Shown piece after piece: positions 9,380 through 18,713 of a DNA stretch of 64,000 nt. Origin of the DNA: an uncultured Prevotellaceae bacterium (lineage in GTDB: Bacteria; Bacteroidota; Bacteroidia; Bacteroidales; Bacteroidaceae); assembly GCA_902784615.1 (NCBI GenBank), contig CACZVN010000018.1, positions 1 to 64,000 of the forward strand, in the 5' to 3' direction. The notes beneath the pieces are model-generated. The model saw only the letters and a list, made by a program, of their open reading frames with translations, was not told the DNA's origin and made no database searches. The position numbers and the translations under genes were made by a program. Numbering within the stretch: the stretch's first letter is position 1; each line of letters begins with the position of its first letter.

Positions 9380-9403
9380 CAGAAAATTTAAAACTATAAG
9401 ACG

Positions 9404-10060
9404 ATGCAAATAACCGATTTCAGTAAGAGCAACTCGATTATCAATCTCTATATGTCAGAGTTGCGTGACAGGAACTATCAGAAGAACCGTCTGCTGTTCC
9501 GCCAGAATATTGCGCGTATTGGCGAGATGATGGCCTACGAGCTGTCGAAGACGCTAGAGTATAAGCCGAAGACAATAACTACACCCTTAGGCTCTATCGA
9601 TATCCCCCTGCCGAAGGAGGACATGGTGGTGGCTACCGTGCTGCGTGCGGGACTGCCATTCCACGAGGGGTTCCTGAACGTGTTCGACCATGCCGACAAT
9701 GCCTTCGTCTCAGCCTACCGTATGTACACCAACCGTGAGCATACTGAGGTGGGTGTGCATGCCGAGTATATGGCTTCGCCGAGCGTGAAGGGCAAGACGT
9801 TGGTCATCGTTGATCCGATGCTGGCCACGGGCGGTTCGATGGCTGCGGCCATTGAGGCACTGATGAAGTCGGGTAAACCTAAACGGGTACATGTGTGCTG
9901 CGTCATTGCTGTGCCCGAGGGCCTGGAGGTGGTGAAGAGTGTGCTGCCCGAAGACTCAATGATCTGGTGTGCCGCCATCGACCCGGGCATGAACGAGCAT
10001 AAGTATATCGTGCCGGGCTTCGGCGACTGTGGTGATCTCTGTTATGGAGAGAAACTGTAG
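9404..10060 (+). CDS. upp: Uracil phosphoribosyltransferase
   Basis: 218 residues, the normal length for Upp. Converts uracil plus PRPP to UMP in pyrimidine salvage. The PRPP loop VIVDPMLATGGS and the C-terminal uracil-binding stretch AIDPGMNEHKYIVPGFGDCGD are both intact. First gene of a plus-strand run; a nucleoside-kinase gene of related function starts 20 nt after its stop. Confidence 0.95.
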   Translation: MQITDFSKSNSIINLYMSELRDRNYQKNRLLFRQNIARIGEMMAYELSKTLEYKPKTITTPLGSIDIPLPKEDMVVATVLRAGLPFHEGFLNVFDHADNAFVSAYRMYTNREHTEVGVHAEYMASPSVKGKTLVIVDPMLATGGSMAAAIEALMKSGKPKRVHVCCVIAVPEGLEVVKSVLPEDSMIWCAAIDPGMNEHKYIVPGFGDCGDLCYGEKL

Positions 10061-10080
10061 CAAGTGAAAAGTGAAGAGTG

Positions 10081-11760
10081 ATGGTGCAGATCAGGTGTAA
10101 GAACAATGGTGTGACGAAGAGCTTCCCAGAGGGAATCTCGTTGTTGGAGGTCTGGCAGGACTTTGCCGACGACCTGCATCTGGCCTTTCCCGTGGTTTCA
10201 GCGAAGGTGAACAATGTCTCCCAGGGCCTGAAGTACCGCGTATTCAATAACCGCGACGTGGAGTTCATCGATGCCCGCGACGGCTCTGGACGGCGAGTCT
10301 ATGCACGTTCACTCTGTTTCGTGCTCTACAAGGCCGTGTCGGATGAGTTCCCTGGCAGCAAACTCTTTGTCGAGCATCCTCTCTCTCGCGGCTATTACTG
10401 TAACTTCAAGAAGAAAGACGGTGCACCGCTTACCGATGCCGATGTGGAGCGCATCTGTCGCCGCATGCAGGAAATCGTCGATGCCGACATGCTGTTCAGA
10501 CGTACGGAGGCCACCCTTGAGGAGGCTGTGCGCGTGTTTACCGAAAGAGGCTTCACCGATAAGGTGAAACTCCTGGAGACCAGCGGACAGGTCTATACCT
10601 ATTATTATACGTTGGGCGATACCGTCGATTACTACTATGGGCCACTGGTGCCCTCGGCGGGCTATCTGAAGGTGTGGGGGTTGGAACGCTATCATGACGG
10701 ACTGCTGCTGCGCATGCCCGACAAGCACAATCCCTTGGTGTTGGCGGAGAAGGTGGATCAGCCCCGCACGTTCGAAGTCTTTGCCGAGAAGGTGCGCTGG
10801 GATGTGATCATGCACCTCTCGAATGTGGGTGACGTGAACAAAGCCGTCCTTAAAGGCTATGCCTCCGAACTGATCCAGGTCTCCGAGGCCTTGCAGGAGA
10901 AGAAGATCGTGAAGATCGCAGAGGAGATTGACCGTCGTTTCCACTGCGAGAAGGATCCCATCCGTCTGGTGCTCATTACGGGACCGTCATCCTCAGGCAA
11001 ATCTACGTTCTGCAAGCGTCTGTCCGTACAATTGCTCGCCTGTGGGTTGCGACCACTGTCGTTCTCCACAGACGACTATTTCGTGAACCGTGTGGATACC
11101 CCGAAACTGCCCAACGGACAGTATGACTTCGACAATGTCGAGACCGTCGATTACCGTCTGCTGAGTGACCATCTCGCCCGATTGATGAAGGGCGAGGAGG
11201 TGGAGGTGCCAGAGTACAACTTCGTGACGGGCAAGCGCGAGTATAACGGCAAGCGTCTCCGTCTGACTGACGATCGCGTGCTCATCATCGAGGGCATCCA
11301 TGCCCTGAACCCGTTGTTGACGAAGGATGTGCCCGATGCCTTGAAGTATAAGATCTATATCTCCGCCCTTACTAGTATTTCGCTCGACGATCACAACTGG
11401 ATACCCACGCAGGACAACCGTCTGCTGCGCCGCATCATCCGGGACTACAACAAGGGGGCCTATACGGCCCGCGAGACCATCAGTCAGTGGAAGAGCGTCT
11501 GTGAGGCCGAGGACCAGTGGATATTCCCCTTCCAGGAGACGGCAGATGTAATGTTCAACTCCGCGCTGAACATCGAGTTCGCCGTGCTCCGCACCCATGC
11601 AGAGGTTATCCTCGCCTCCGTGCCGAAAAACTGTCCAGAATACGCCGAGGCCCACCGCTTGCTGAAGTTCATCCACTACTTCATTCCCATCAGTGACAAG
11701 GAAATACCTCCGACCTCTATCATGCGTGAGTTCGTCGGTGGCTCTAGTTTCAAATACTAG
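10081..11760 (+). CDS. Uridine-kinase-like P-loop nucleoside kinase (copy 1)
   Basis: 559 residues from the ATG at 10081; a GTG one codon upstream is possible. The N-terminus is a TGS/ThrRS-like domain (IRCKNNGVTKSFPEGISLLE, then the SxSGSRxYxRSLxF-type region). The C-terminal half is a uridine-kinase/PRK domain with P-loop TGPSSSGKST (about residue 301) and IIEGIHALNP. Bacteroidales carry this architecture as a putative uridine/cytidine kinase. Placement after upp supports nucleotide salvage. A paralogue with the same layout and the same C-terminal motif (GGSSFxY) lies at 23656-25317. Confidence 0.85.
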   Translation: MVQIRCKNNGVTKSFPEGISLLEVWQDFADDLHLAFPVVSAKVNNVSQGLKYRVFNNRDVEFIDARDGSGRRVYARSLCFVLYKAVSDEFPGSKLFVEHPLSRGYYCNFKKKDGAPLTDADVERICRRMQEIVDADMLFRRTEATLEEAVRVFTERGFTDKVKLLETSGQVYTYYYTLGDTVDYYYGPLVPSAGYLKVWGLERYHDGLLLRMPDKHNPLVLAEKVDQPRTFEVFAEKVRWDVIMHLSNVGDVNKAVLKGYASELIQVSEALQEKKIVKIAEEIDRRFHCEKDPIRLVLITGPSSSGKSTFCKRLSVQLLACGLRPLSFSTDDYFVNRVDTPKLPNGQYDFDNVETVDYRLLSDHLARLMKGEEVEVPEYNFVTGKREYNGKRLRLTDDRVLIIEGIHALNPLLTKDVPDALKYKIYISALTSISLDDHNWIPTQDNRLLRRIIRDYNKGAYTARETISQWKSVCEAEDQWIFPFQETADVMFNSALNIEFAVLRTHAEVILASVPKNCPEYAEAHRLLKFIHYFIPISDKEIPPTSIMREFVGGSSFKY

Positions 11761-11779
11761 TGTTTTCTCTGCATCAACC

Positions 11780-12379
11780 ATGGACAAAACTGAGACACTG
11801 ATAGTAAGGCAACTGAAGGAAGGAAAGGAGCAGGCATACAAGTATTTGTATGACCAGCATTATCAGATATTATGCCATGTGGCGGCACAGTATGTGAGAG
11901 ACGACTTTCTGGCGGAGACCATTGTGGGCGACGTGATCTTCCACCTGTGGGAAGTCCGCGAGACTGTGGAGATCTCGACAGATTTGCGCAGTTATCTGAT
12001 GGCAGGTGTCAAGAACCAGTGTCTGGATTTCCTGAAGAAGCAGTACAATCAGCGGGAGGTGGCGATATCGGCCGTGGGGCTTCAGGACTTCCCTGTGCTT
12101 CAGTACGTCAAGGAGAGCGACTATCCGCTGGGGCGGTTGTTGGAACAGGAATTGGAGGGCGAGATTATGAAAGCGATTGACCGTCTGCCCGAAGAGTGTC
12201 GCAGGGTGTTCCGTATGAGCCGCTTCGAGGAAAGGAAGTATGAGGAGATTGCCCGGCAGTTGGAAATCTCGGTGAACACGGTGAAGTATCACATCAAGCG
12301 CGCGCTGACCCTGCTTCATGAGGACTTAGGCAAGTATCTGACGGTGGCCGTCTTACTGCTGCTCGAACGGATGCAGTGA
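11780..12379 (+). CDS. ECF-type RNA polymerase sigma factor
   Basis: The start at the ATG at 11780 gives 199 residues; the longer frame overlaps the kinase and lacks homology. Region 2 (DFLAETIVGDVIFHLWE, FLKKQY) and region 4 (RLPEECRRVF, EEIARQLEISVNTVKYHIKRAL with its helix-turn-helix) are both present. Followed by FecR, SusC with an STN domain and SusD, the standard FecIR-type trans-envelope switch that couples ligand uptake to transcription. It begins 19 nt after the kinase stop, so it may be cotranscribed with upp. Confidence 0.9.
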   Translation: MDKTETLIVRQLKEGKEQAYKYLYDQHYQILCHVAAQYVRDDFLAETIVGDVIFHLWEVRETVEISTDLRSYLMAGVKNQCLDFLKKQYNQREVAISAVGLQDFPVLQYVKESDYPLGRLLEQELEGEIMKAIDRLPEECRRVFRMSRFEERKYEEIARQLEISVNTVKYHIKRALTLLHEDLGKYLTVAVLLLLERMQ

Positions 12380-12398
12380 TTATTATGAAAAAAGTTAT

Positions 12399-12426
12399 AG
12401 TTCTGACTACCCTCAGAACTTTTTTT
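12399..12426 (+). terminator. Hairpin with T-tract between the sigma and FecR genes
   Basis: Perfect 8-bp stem AGTTCTGA/TCAGAACT with a 6-nt loop, then a T-tract. An A-run on the 5' side can extend the stem. It sits inside what should be one operon, so it may act as an attenuator or processing site. Confidence 0.7.
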
Positions 12427-12454
12427 ATCGTCTAACTTATAACAAACGCAGAAA

Positions 12455-13354
12455 ATGACAGACAAAAAGGACCATATCGAAGAACTCTGGTTCTCATCCG
12501 TTAGCGAGGAGGAACTCGCCAAGTATGACAAGGAAGCAGCCTTTGCTGCCTTCCAGAAGCGCGTCTGGGAGGCTGAAAAACAGCCGAAGGCGAAGTCCCG
12601 CCATCTAGGCTGGCTGAAATATGCCGCCGCAGTGGCTGCCATTCTGTCTGTCGGATACTTCTCGTTCAAGGGTGGGCAGAGTAACGTCGAATCGTCGTTT
12701 GGCGATATCGTGATCACGACACCGCAGGGCTCACGCACTCAGTTGGCGCTGCCCGACGGCTCAAGGGTATGGCTCAATGCCGGCTCTACCATTTCTTATT
12801 CACAAGGATTCGGACATACCACAAGATTAGTTAGGTTAATTGGAGAAGGCTACTTTGAGGTGGCCCATGACAAGAAGTTGTCTTTTAGCGTCGAGTCGGA
12901 CAACATGCGGGTAAAAGTGCTGGGTACCAAGTTTAATTTCCGCGATTATCCGGCTGACGCTGAGGCAACAGTATCGCTGGCTGAGGGCAGTGTCGCCATG
13001 AACAGCCAGAAAATGCCTGCCGACAACCGGCTGCTGAAGCCTGGACAGCGGGCTACCGTAGATAAGCGGACGGGTCTGATACGTGTGGAGGGCTACGAGG
13101 TGGCGAATGCCTGTCAGTGGACTAACGGACGTCTGATTTTCGATGGACAGCCATTACCGGAGATTGTAAAGACGCTGGAGCGCAGCTATAATGTGAAGAT
13201 TACCATACATGACGAAAACCTGCTCATGCTGCGGTTCTACGGTGATTTCCTCCGTCAGGAACAGACGCTTAGCGAAGTGCTCGATGCATTGGCGGCAACC
13301 AATAAGATCAGATATGAGCTGAAAGGTAAGAACGTGACACTATACAATCCATAA
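12455..13354 (+). CDS. FecR-family anti-sigma factor
   Basis: 299 residues. Short cytoplasmic N-terminal sigma-binding part (residues 1-50), one membrane span at about 52-68 (YAAAVAAILSVGYF), then the periplasmic FecR domain (TPQGSRTQLALPDGSRVWLNAGS, GEGYFEVAHD, VLGTKFN) and a C-terminal DUF4974 (GRLIFDGQPLPEIVKTLERSYNVKI). It holds the neighbouring ECF sigma inactive until the SusC signalling domain contacts it. Separated from the sigma gene by a terminator-like hairpin. Confidence 0.92.
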   Translation: MTDKKDHIEELWFSSVSEEELAKYDKEAAFAAFQKRVWEAEKQPKAKSRHLGWLKYAAAVAAILSVGYFSFKGGQSNVESSFGDIVITTPQGSRTQLALPDGSRVWLNAGSTISYSQGFGHTTRLVRLIGEGYFEVAHDKKLSFSVESDNMRVKVLGTKFNFRDYPADAEATVSLAEGSVAMNSQKMPADNRLLKPGQRATVDKRTGLIRVEGYEVANACQWTNGRLIFDGQPLPEIVKTLERSYNVKITIHDENLLMLRFYGDFLRQEQTLSEVLDALAATNKIRYELKGKNVTLYNP

Positions 13355-13470
13355 ATAATTTATGTCTAACTTAAAACTTATAGCCAATGAAACAAGAACT
13401 AATTAATCAACCCTAACCCAACCACAATCATTCAAATCTTTTAGTTTATTACATTATTAATTTCTTTTAT

Positions 13471-16400
13471 ATGAATTACAAGAAGAAAATTCTTGTTCTG
13501 GTCATGATGTTTACCGTTGGTATCAGCTGTTGGGCGCAGAGTCTGCAACTCAAGCTGGATAACGTGACGGTAAAGAAAGCCATGACGGAACTGAAACAGA
13601 AAAGTGGATATTCGTTTGTATTCGAAGCAAGTGACGTGGATACAAACAAGAAGATCAGCGTAGATGCAGATAATGCAAACGACGCTATTGCCCAGATCCT
13701 TCAGGGACAAGATGTGACCTACGAGATCCAAGGAAAGAGTGTCATTATCTCGAAGAAGAAGGCTGGTAACAACACCAATCAGAGCAATAAACGCCGTGTG
13801 ACGGGTGTTGTGAAGGACAATAATGGTGATCCCATTATCGGAGCCACCGTTATGGAGAAAGGCACGAAGAACGGCACCATCACCGATATGGATGGAAAGT
13901 TCGTGCTGGAGACCGCTCCCGATGCCCAGATAGAGATTTCCTACATAGGCTACAAGGCGCAGACCGTGAAAGCCTCTGCGGTGACGAGTACCCCTATCAG
14001 TCTGAGTGAAGACAGCAATCTGCTTGACGATGTGGTGGTGGTAGGTTATGGTACGCAGCGTAAGAAGCTCATCACAGGCTCTACCATCCACGTGACCTCC
14101 GAGGAGATTGCTGCCGTCAATGCTGTAGATGCCTTCGGCGCCCTGCAGAGCCAGGCCGCTGGTATGAATATAGTGATGAACTCAGGACAGCCCGGTGAGA
14201 GCTATAAGGTAACCATCCGCGGTATGGGTACTGCCGGCTCCAACTCCCCGTTGTATGTCATCGACGGTGTGCCTGGCGGTTCACTCACGGATATCTCTCC
14301 TAACGATATCGAGAGTATCGACGTGTTGAAGGATGCAGCCTCGAGTGCCATCTATGGTGCACGAGCCTCAAACGGTGTCATTCTGGTGACTACTAAGAAG
14401 GGTACGTCGGGACGTGTGCAGGTGACTTTCGATGGCTATATGGGCTGGCAGAATCCGAATACGAACGATGTCACCCCGCTGAACGCCAAGCAGTATATGG
14501 AGATCAATGACAAGGCCTATGAGATTCAGGGCGTGGCTACCTACGACTGGCAGAAATTGATTCCGAAACAATATGCCCAGATCATGAATGGCACGTGGAA
14601 CGGTACGAACTGGTTGGAGGAGACCACGATTCATGATGCTCCAGTGAACAATGCATCTCTGAACATCACGGGTGGTAGCGATGCCTCGCGTTTCTCATTA
14701 GGTGTCAGCAAGTTCCATCAGACAGGTACCATCGGTTATCCTGCCACACCGAAATACGACCGTACCACCGTTCGCATGAATTCAGACTATACGCTTATCA
14801 AGGGCAAGGGTCGCGACATCCTGAAGATCGGTGAGAATGTGACTTTCTCGGCTACGGACAAGAAAGGCATCTCTATCGGCGGTATCTATAACAACAGCAT
14901 CCGTAATCTCCTGGCCAAGACACCTCTGCTCCCCGCCTACAATGATCAGGGTGAGTTGTATGAGTATAAAGATATCCAAGCCGACCAGTGGGACTTCAGT
15001 GCCGATGTGGATAACCCGCTGGCAGCGATGAAATACGACGAAGGAAACAGCTATACGAAGGGCTATCGCCTGCAGTCGAACTTCTTCCTGGAGTTCGTGC
15101 CTATTAAGGACCTGACCTATCGTGCCAGTGCCGGATGGATCTACTACCACTCGGAGAGTCGCAGATACGTGCCAGTCTATGAGTTGAGCACCAAGAAGTC
15201 GAATCCTAATGACGATGTGACACAGAGCCAGTCGTATAACACGCGTTGGTCACTGGAGAACACGCTGAACTACGTGAAGCAGTTTGGTAGTCATCATCTC
15301 GACATCTTGCTGGGACAGTCGGTAGAGAAGTGGGGATATGGCAACAGCCTGAGTATCACCAACTCCAACTCGCTTTTCCCTGGCTCGTTCGAACATGCCT
15401 ATATCGTGAATGCCAACGTGGTGGATCCTGCCTATACTACCATCAGTGGTAGTCCCGAGTCACAGGGAGCCCTGTCATCATTCTTCGGGCGTGTGAACTA
15501 TAACTACAATGAAACCTACCTGCTCTCGCTCGTGCTTCGTGCCGATGGTTCTTCGAACTTTGCACGTGGTAAGCGCTGGGGTTACTTCCCCTCTGTATCA
15601 GCTGGTTGGGTGATGACTAACGAGAAGTTCCTGGAATCCACAAAGCGTTGGCTTGACTTTCTGAAACTACGTGCCAGTTGGGGACAGAACGGTAACTGTA
15701 ACATTGCCAGTTTCCAATATGTGGGAACCATCGCCTTTGATGATCCTTACTACTTCGACAGCAAGGATAACCCTGGTATCGGTGCTTACCCCAACATCCT
15801 GCCCAATGAGGATGTGAAGTGGGAGACCTCCGAACAGCTCGACTTCGGCTTCGACGCCCGATTCTTGAACAATCGTCTGGGTTTGTCGTTCGACTGGTAT
15901 AAGAAGACCACAAAAGACTGGCTCGTACGTGCTCCGATGCTGCTTTCTTATGGAACGGGCGCACCCTATATCAATGGTGGTGATATCGAGAACAAAGGTA
16001 TCGAGATCCAGCTCAGTTGGAACGATAAGATTGGAAAGGACTTCGTCTATGGCATCACAGCCAACTTCTCAAAGAACAAGAATGAGGTAACGCGTCTGGC
16101 TAACTCCGAGGGCATCATCCACGGTGGTTCCAATGCTATCGCGCAGAATACTGCAGAGCTCTATCGTATCCAGGTGGGCTATCCCATTGGTTATTTCTGG
16201 GGTTATGAGATGGAGGGTATCATCCAGAACGAGCAAGACCTTCAGGACTATATTAACCGTAACTGTAGTGGCGACAAGAAGAACTCGTTGCAGGGTGAGT
16301 CACTGCAGCCTGGCGATGTAAAGTTTGTCGATGTCAACGGCAACGGTAAGATCGACAAGGGTGATGACGACAAGACGATGATCGGTGATCCAAATCCCGA

Positions 16401-16890
16401 CGTAACCGTAGGTCTGAATCTCAACCTCTCGTACAAGGGCTTCGACTTTGCCCTCAATGGTTATGGCGCCTTCGGACAGCAGGTGGCAAAGAGCTATCGT
16501 CAGTTCTCTGACCATCCCGATGACAACTATTGTACCGATGTATATACCAAGTACTGGACAGGAGAAGGCAGCACCAACCGCTATCCTCGTTTCTCTGACG
16601 GTAAGAATGCCAATATGTCGGAAATCTCCCGTGTATGGATTGAAGATGCTGACTATTTCAAGATCTCCCGTATCTCTTTTGGCTATGATTTCAAGCGTAT
16701 AGCTAATTTCCTGCCGGTTCAAAAATGCCGTCTGTACGTCGCCCTGAGCAATTTCTTCACCTTTACCGATTATTCGGGTATGGATCCAGAAGTCGGTTAC
16801 GGCAACGGACAGAGCTGGGCTTCGGGTATCGACTGTGGTTATTATCCTTCTTCCCGTTCCTGGCAGGTGGGTCTCAATGTCAACTTTTAA
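13471..16890 (+). CDS. SusC-like TonB-dependent receptor with STN signalling domain
   Basis: 1139 residues. Signal peptide (ends SCWAQ), STN/secretin-like signalling domain at about 25-80 (LDNVTVKKAMTELKQKSGYSF), carboxypeptidase-regulatory beta-sandwich at about 108-185 (GVVKDNNGDPIIGATVMEKG), TonB box region DDVVVVGYGTQ, plug with RGMGTAGSNSPLYVIDGVPGG, then the 22-strand barrel ending in NVNF. The STN domain is what talks to FecR. With the SusD partner 3 nt downstream it forms an outer-membrane uptake complex for a glycan or other oligomer. No glycosidase gene follows, so the ligand cannot be inferred from this locus. Confidence 0.95.
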   Translation: MNYKKKILVLVMMFTVGISCWAQSLQLKLDNVTVKKAMTELKQKSGYSFVFEASDVDTNKKISVDADNANDAIAQILQGQDVTYEIQGKSVIISKKKAGNNTNQSNKRRVTGVVKDNNGDPIIGATVMEKGTKNGTITDMDGKFVLETAPDAQIEISYIGYKAQTVKASAVTSTPISLSEDSNLLDDVVVVGYGTQRKKLITGSTIHVTSEEIAAVNAVDAFGALQSQAAGMNIVMNSGQPGESYKVTIRGMGTAGSNSPLYVIDGVPGGSLTDISPNDIESIDVLKDAASSAIYGARASNGVILVTTKKGTSGRVQVTFDGYMGWQNPNTNDVTPLNAKQYMEINDKAYEIQGVATYDWQKLIPKQYAQIMNGTWNGTNWLEETTIHDAPVNNASLNITGGSDASRFSLGVSKFHQTGTIGYPATPKYDRTTVRMNSDYTLIKGKGRDILKIGENVTFSATDKKGISIGGIYNNSIRNLLAKTPLLPAYNDQGELYEYKDIQADQWDFSADVDNPLAAMKYDEGNSYTKGYRLQSNFFLEFVPIKDLTYRASAGWIYYHSESRRYVPVYELSTKKSNPNDDVTQSQSYNTRWSLENTLNYVKQFGSHHLDILLGQSVEKWGYGNSLSITNSNSLFPGSFEHAYIVNANVVDPAYTTISGSPESQGALSSFFGRVNYNYNETYLLSLVLRADGSSNFARGKRWGYFPSVSAGWVMTNEKFLESTKRWLDFLKLRASWGQNGNCNIASFQYVGTIAFDDPYYFDSKDNPGIGAYPNILPNEDVKWETSEQLDFGFDARFLNNRLGLSFDWYKKTTKDWLVRAPMLLSYGTGAPYINGGDIENKGIEIQLSWNDKIGKDFVYGITANFSKNKNEVTRLANSEGIIHGGSNAIAQNTAELYRIQVGYPIGYFWGYEMEGIIQNEQDLQDYINRNCSGDKKNSLQGESLQPGDVKFVDVNGNGKIDKGDDDKTMIGDPNPDVTVGLNLNLSYKGFDFALNGYGAFGQQVAKSYRQFSDHPDDNYCTDVYTKYWTGEGSTNRYPRFSDGKNANMSEISRVWIEDADYFKISRISFGYDFKRIANFLPVQKCRLYVALSNFFTFTDYSGMDPEVGYGNGQSWASGIDCGYYPSSRSWQVGLNVNF

Positions 16891-16893
16891 TAT

Positions 16894-18651
16894 ATGATGA
16901 TTATGAAACTGAATATTAAATATCTTTTTGCAGCAATAATGTGTGTGATGTTCCTGGCTGCCTGTGATGATTTTCTCGATACTGAGAACCTCACCATGAA
17001 GGATACCTCGAACTTCCCGATCAATGAGACGGATGCCACACAGATGGTGAATGGCATCTACTCTGTGATGAACCGCAACCTTGCAGACCCTGAAGAAGAT
17101 CCCTTCTTCATTTTCGACATTGCTTCCGACGACCGTCTTGGTGGCGGTAGCCAGAGTAATATTGGTGCCCAGGGTGTGGATCGTCTGATGAATGCGTATG
17201 TTGACTGGATGAAGCCGCTCTGGAAACAGCGCTATGCCGGTATCAACCGTGCCAACAACGCTCTGGAGTCCATCGATAAGGTGACGACGTGGACTTCTGA
17301 GAATGCCAAAAAGCAGTTGCTATGTGAAATCTATTTCCTCCGTGCCTGGTATTATTTTAACCTCGCACAGGTGTTCAATGGCGTTCCCCTGGTCTTGAAG
17401 ACCGAGCCCCAGAATTTGCCGAAAGCCACGCCCGACGAGGTGTATGCACAGATCGCCTCCGACCTGAAAAACGCCATTGAGTACGGTCCGGCACAGAAGT
17501 ATCCCAACTTCGGCGAAGGACGTGTGTCGAAATGGGCTGCCGAGGGTATGATGGCTCGTGTTTGGCTCTTCTATACGGGCTTCTACAATAAGTCAGAGTT
17601 GCCTCTGCCCGCTGAGGAGGGTGGCACCATATCAAAGGCTCAGGTGGTATCATGGCTGGAAGACTGTATCCAGAACAGTGGCTTCGGACTCGTTTCCGAC
17701 CAGCGTAACCTCTGGCCCTACACGAATCCCTATACAGCCAGGGACTATCAGTATGATCTGGACAATGGTCTGTTATGGGAGACCGACGAGAACAAGGAGA
17801 ATATGTTCGCCATCAAAATGTCGAACAAGCCGGGATGGAGCGCCGATGCCCAGTTACGTCATAACCGTATCGTGGAGTTCTACGGTCTCCGAAAGACCAC
17901 TGCAGATGCATTCCCTTTCTCCGTACAGGGCTATTCTAACGGTCCCGTCTGCGAGAAGTTGTGGACAGACTGGGCTGAGGATCCCGACTATGCTGGCGAC
18001 TACCGCCGTGTAGGATCGATCTGCGACCGTGCCGTGGAGATCCCGAACTATCCCGGTGATCCTGCCAAGGAGGTAGAGAATACCAACTTGTTGGCCAAAA
18101 AATATATCGGCTGTGAGGCTTACGATCCTGAGACAGGCCAGCGTATGCTGAGTTATGGCTATTTCTATGGCAGTGAGAACAACCGCCAGACAGGTCTGAC
18201 GCAGTCGCTCGTATGGCTTCGCTTCGCCGATGTCCTCCTGATGCATGCAGAGTTGACCGATGGTAAGGAGGTCTATCAAGGCAAGAGTGGTCTGAACGCC
18301 GTCCGCGAGCGTGCCAAACTGCCTGACATCCCCTATAGCCTGCAAAACCTGAAGAAAGAGCGTCGATATGAACTCTGCTTCGAGGCCCTGCGCTGGAACG
18401 ACCTGCGCCGTTGGGGGGATGTGCAGGAGAAAGTGAACAACCAGGTGGGCAACCACATCCTGAATCAGGGCATTGAAGGTGAATATGCTTTCACTAACGA
18501 CTTTATGCAGCGCTACAACGAGACGGGTGGCGGATTCTTCAAGATTCCTGAGGATCAGGTAACCCTGTCGGAAGGCGTGCTGGAGCAAAACCCCGGATGG
18601 GGTGATGGAACGAACTGGGCTAAGGGTGACCTTCCCTACCGTTTCAAGTGA
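16894..18651 (+). CDS. SusD/RagB-like nutrient-binding lipoprotein
   Basis: 585 residues; several Met codons are close together (16894, 16897, 16903) and the true start is uncertain. The lipoprotein signal ends FLAAC (Cys about residue 24). TPR-rich SusD features include INRANNALESID, FLRAWYYFNLAQVFNGVPLV, LVWLRFADVLLMHAELTD and the C-terminal RRYELCFEALRWNDLRRWGD. It caps the SusC barrel on the cell surface and binds the ligand. Starts 3 nt after SusC and ends the operon just before a strong terminator. Confidence 0.94.
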   Translation: MMIMKLNIKYLFAAIMCVMFLAACDDFLDTENLTMKDTSNFPINETDATQMVNGIYSVMNRNLADPEEDPFFIFDIASDDRLGGGSQSNIGAQGVDRLMNAYVDWMKPLWKQRYAGINRANNALESIDKVTTWTSENAKKQLLCEIYFLRAWYYFNLAQVFNGVPLVLKTEPQNLPKATPDEVYAQIASDLKNAIEYGPAQKYPNFGEGRVSKWAAEGMMARVWLFYTGFYNKSELPLPAEEGGTISKAQVVSWLEDCIQNSGFGLVSDQRNLWPYTNPYTARDYQYDLDNGLLWETDENKENMFAIKMSNKPGWSADAQLRHNRIVEFYGLRKTTADAFPFSVQGYSNGPVCEKLWTDWAEDPDYAGDYRRVGSICDRAVEIPNYPGDPAKEVENTNLLAKKYIGCEAYDPETGQRMLSYGYFYGSENNRQTGLTQSLVWLRFADVLLMHAELTDGKEVYQGKSGLNAVRERAKLPDIPYSLQNLKKERRYELCFEALRWNDLRRWGDVQEKVNNQVGNHILNQGIEGEYAFTNDFMQRYNETGGGFFKIPEDQVTLSEGVLEQNPGWGDGTNWAKGDLPYRFK

Positions 18652-18665
18652 ACCGATATGAAATC

Positions 18666-18703
18666 AAGAGAAATCCCCAGCCGCCTGGCTGGGGATTTCT
18701 CTT
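18666..18703. terminator. Strong bidirectional terminator between susD and the DASS transporter
   Basis: Perfect 17-bp stem with a 4-nt loop (GCCT), 14 nt past the susD stop and 10 nt from the stop of the convergent minus-strand gene. Confidence 0.9.
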
Positions 18704-18713
18704 GGTATTTAGA

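Noticed and set aside
13355-13470. Extra promoter or leader element before susC
   Set aside because: AT-rich with no clear TTTG/TAnnTTTG pair; an ECF-sigma promoter is expected, but I cannot recognise its sequence.
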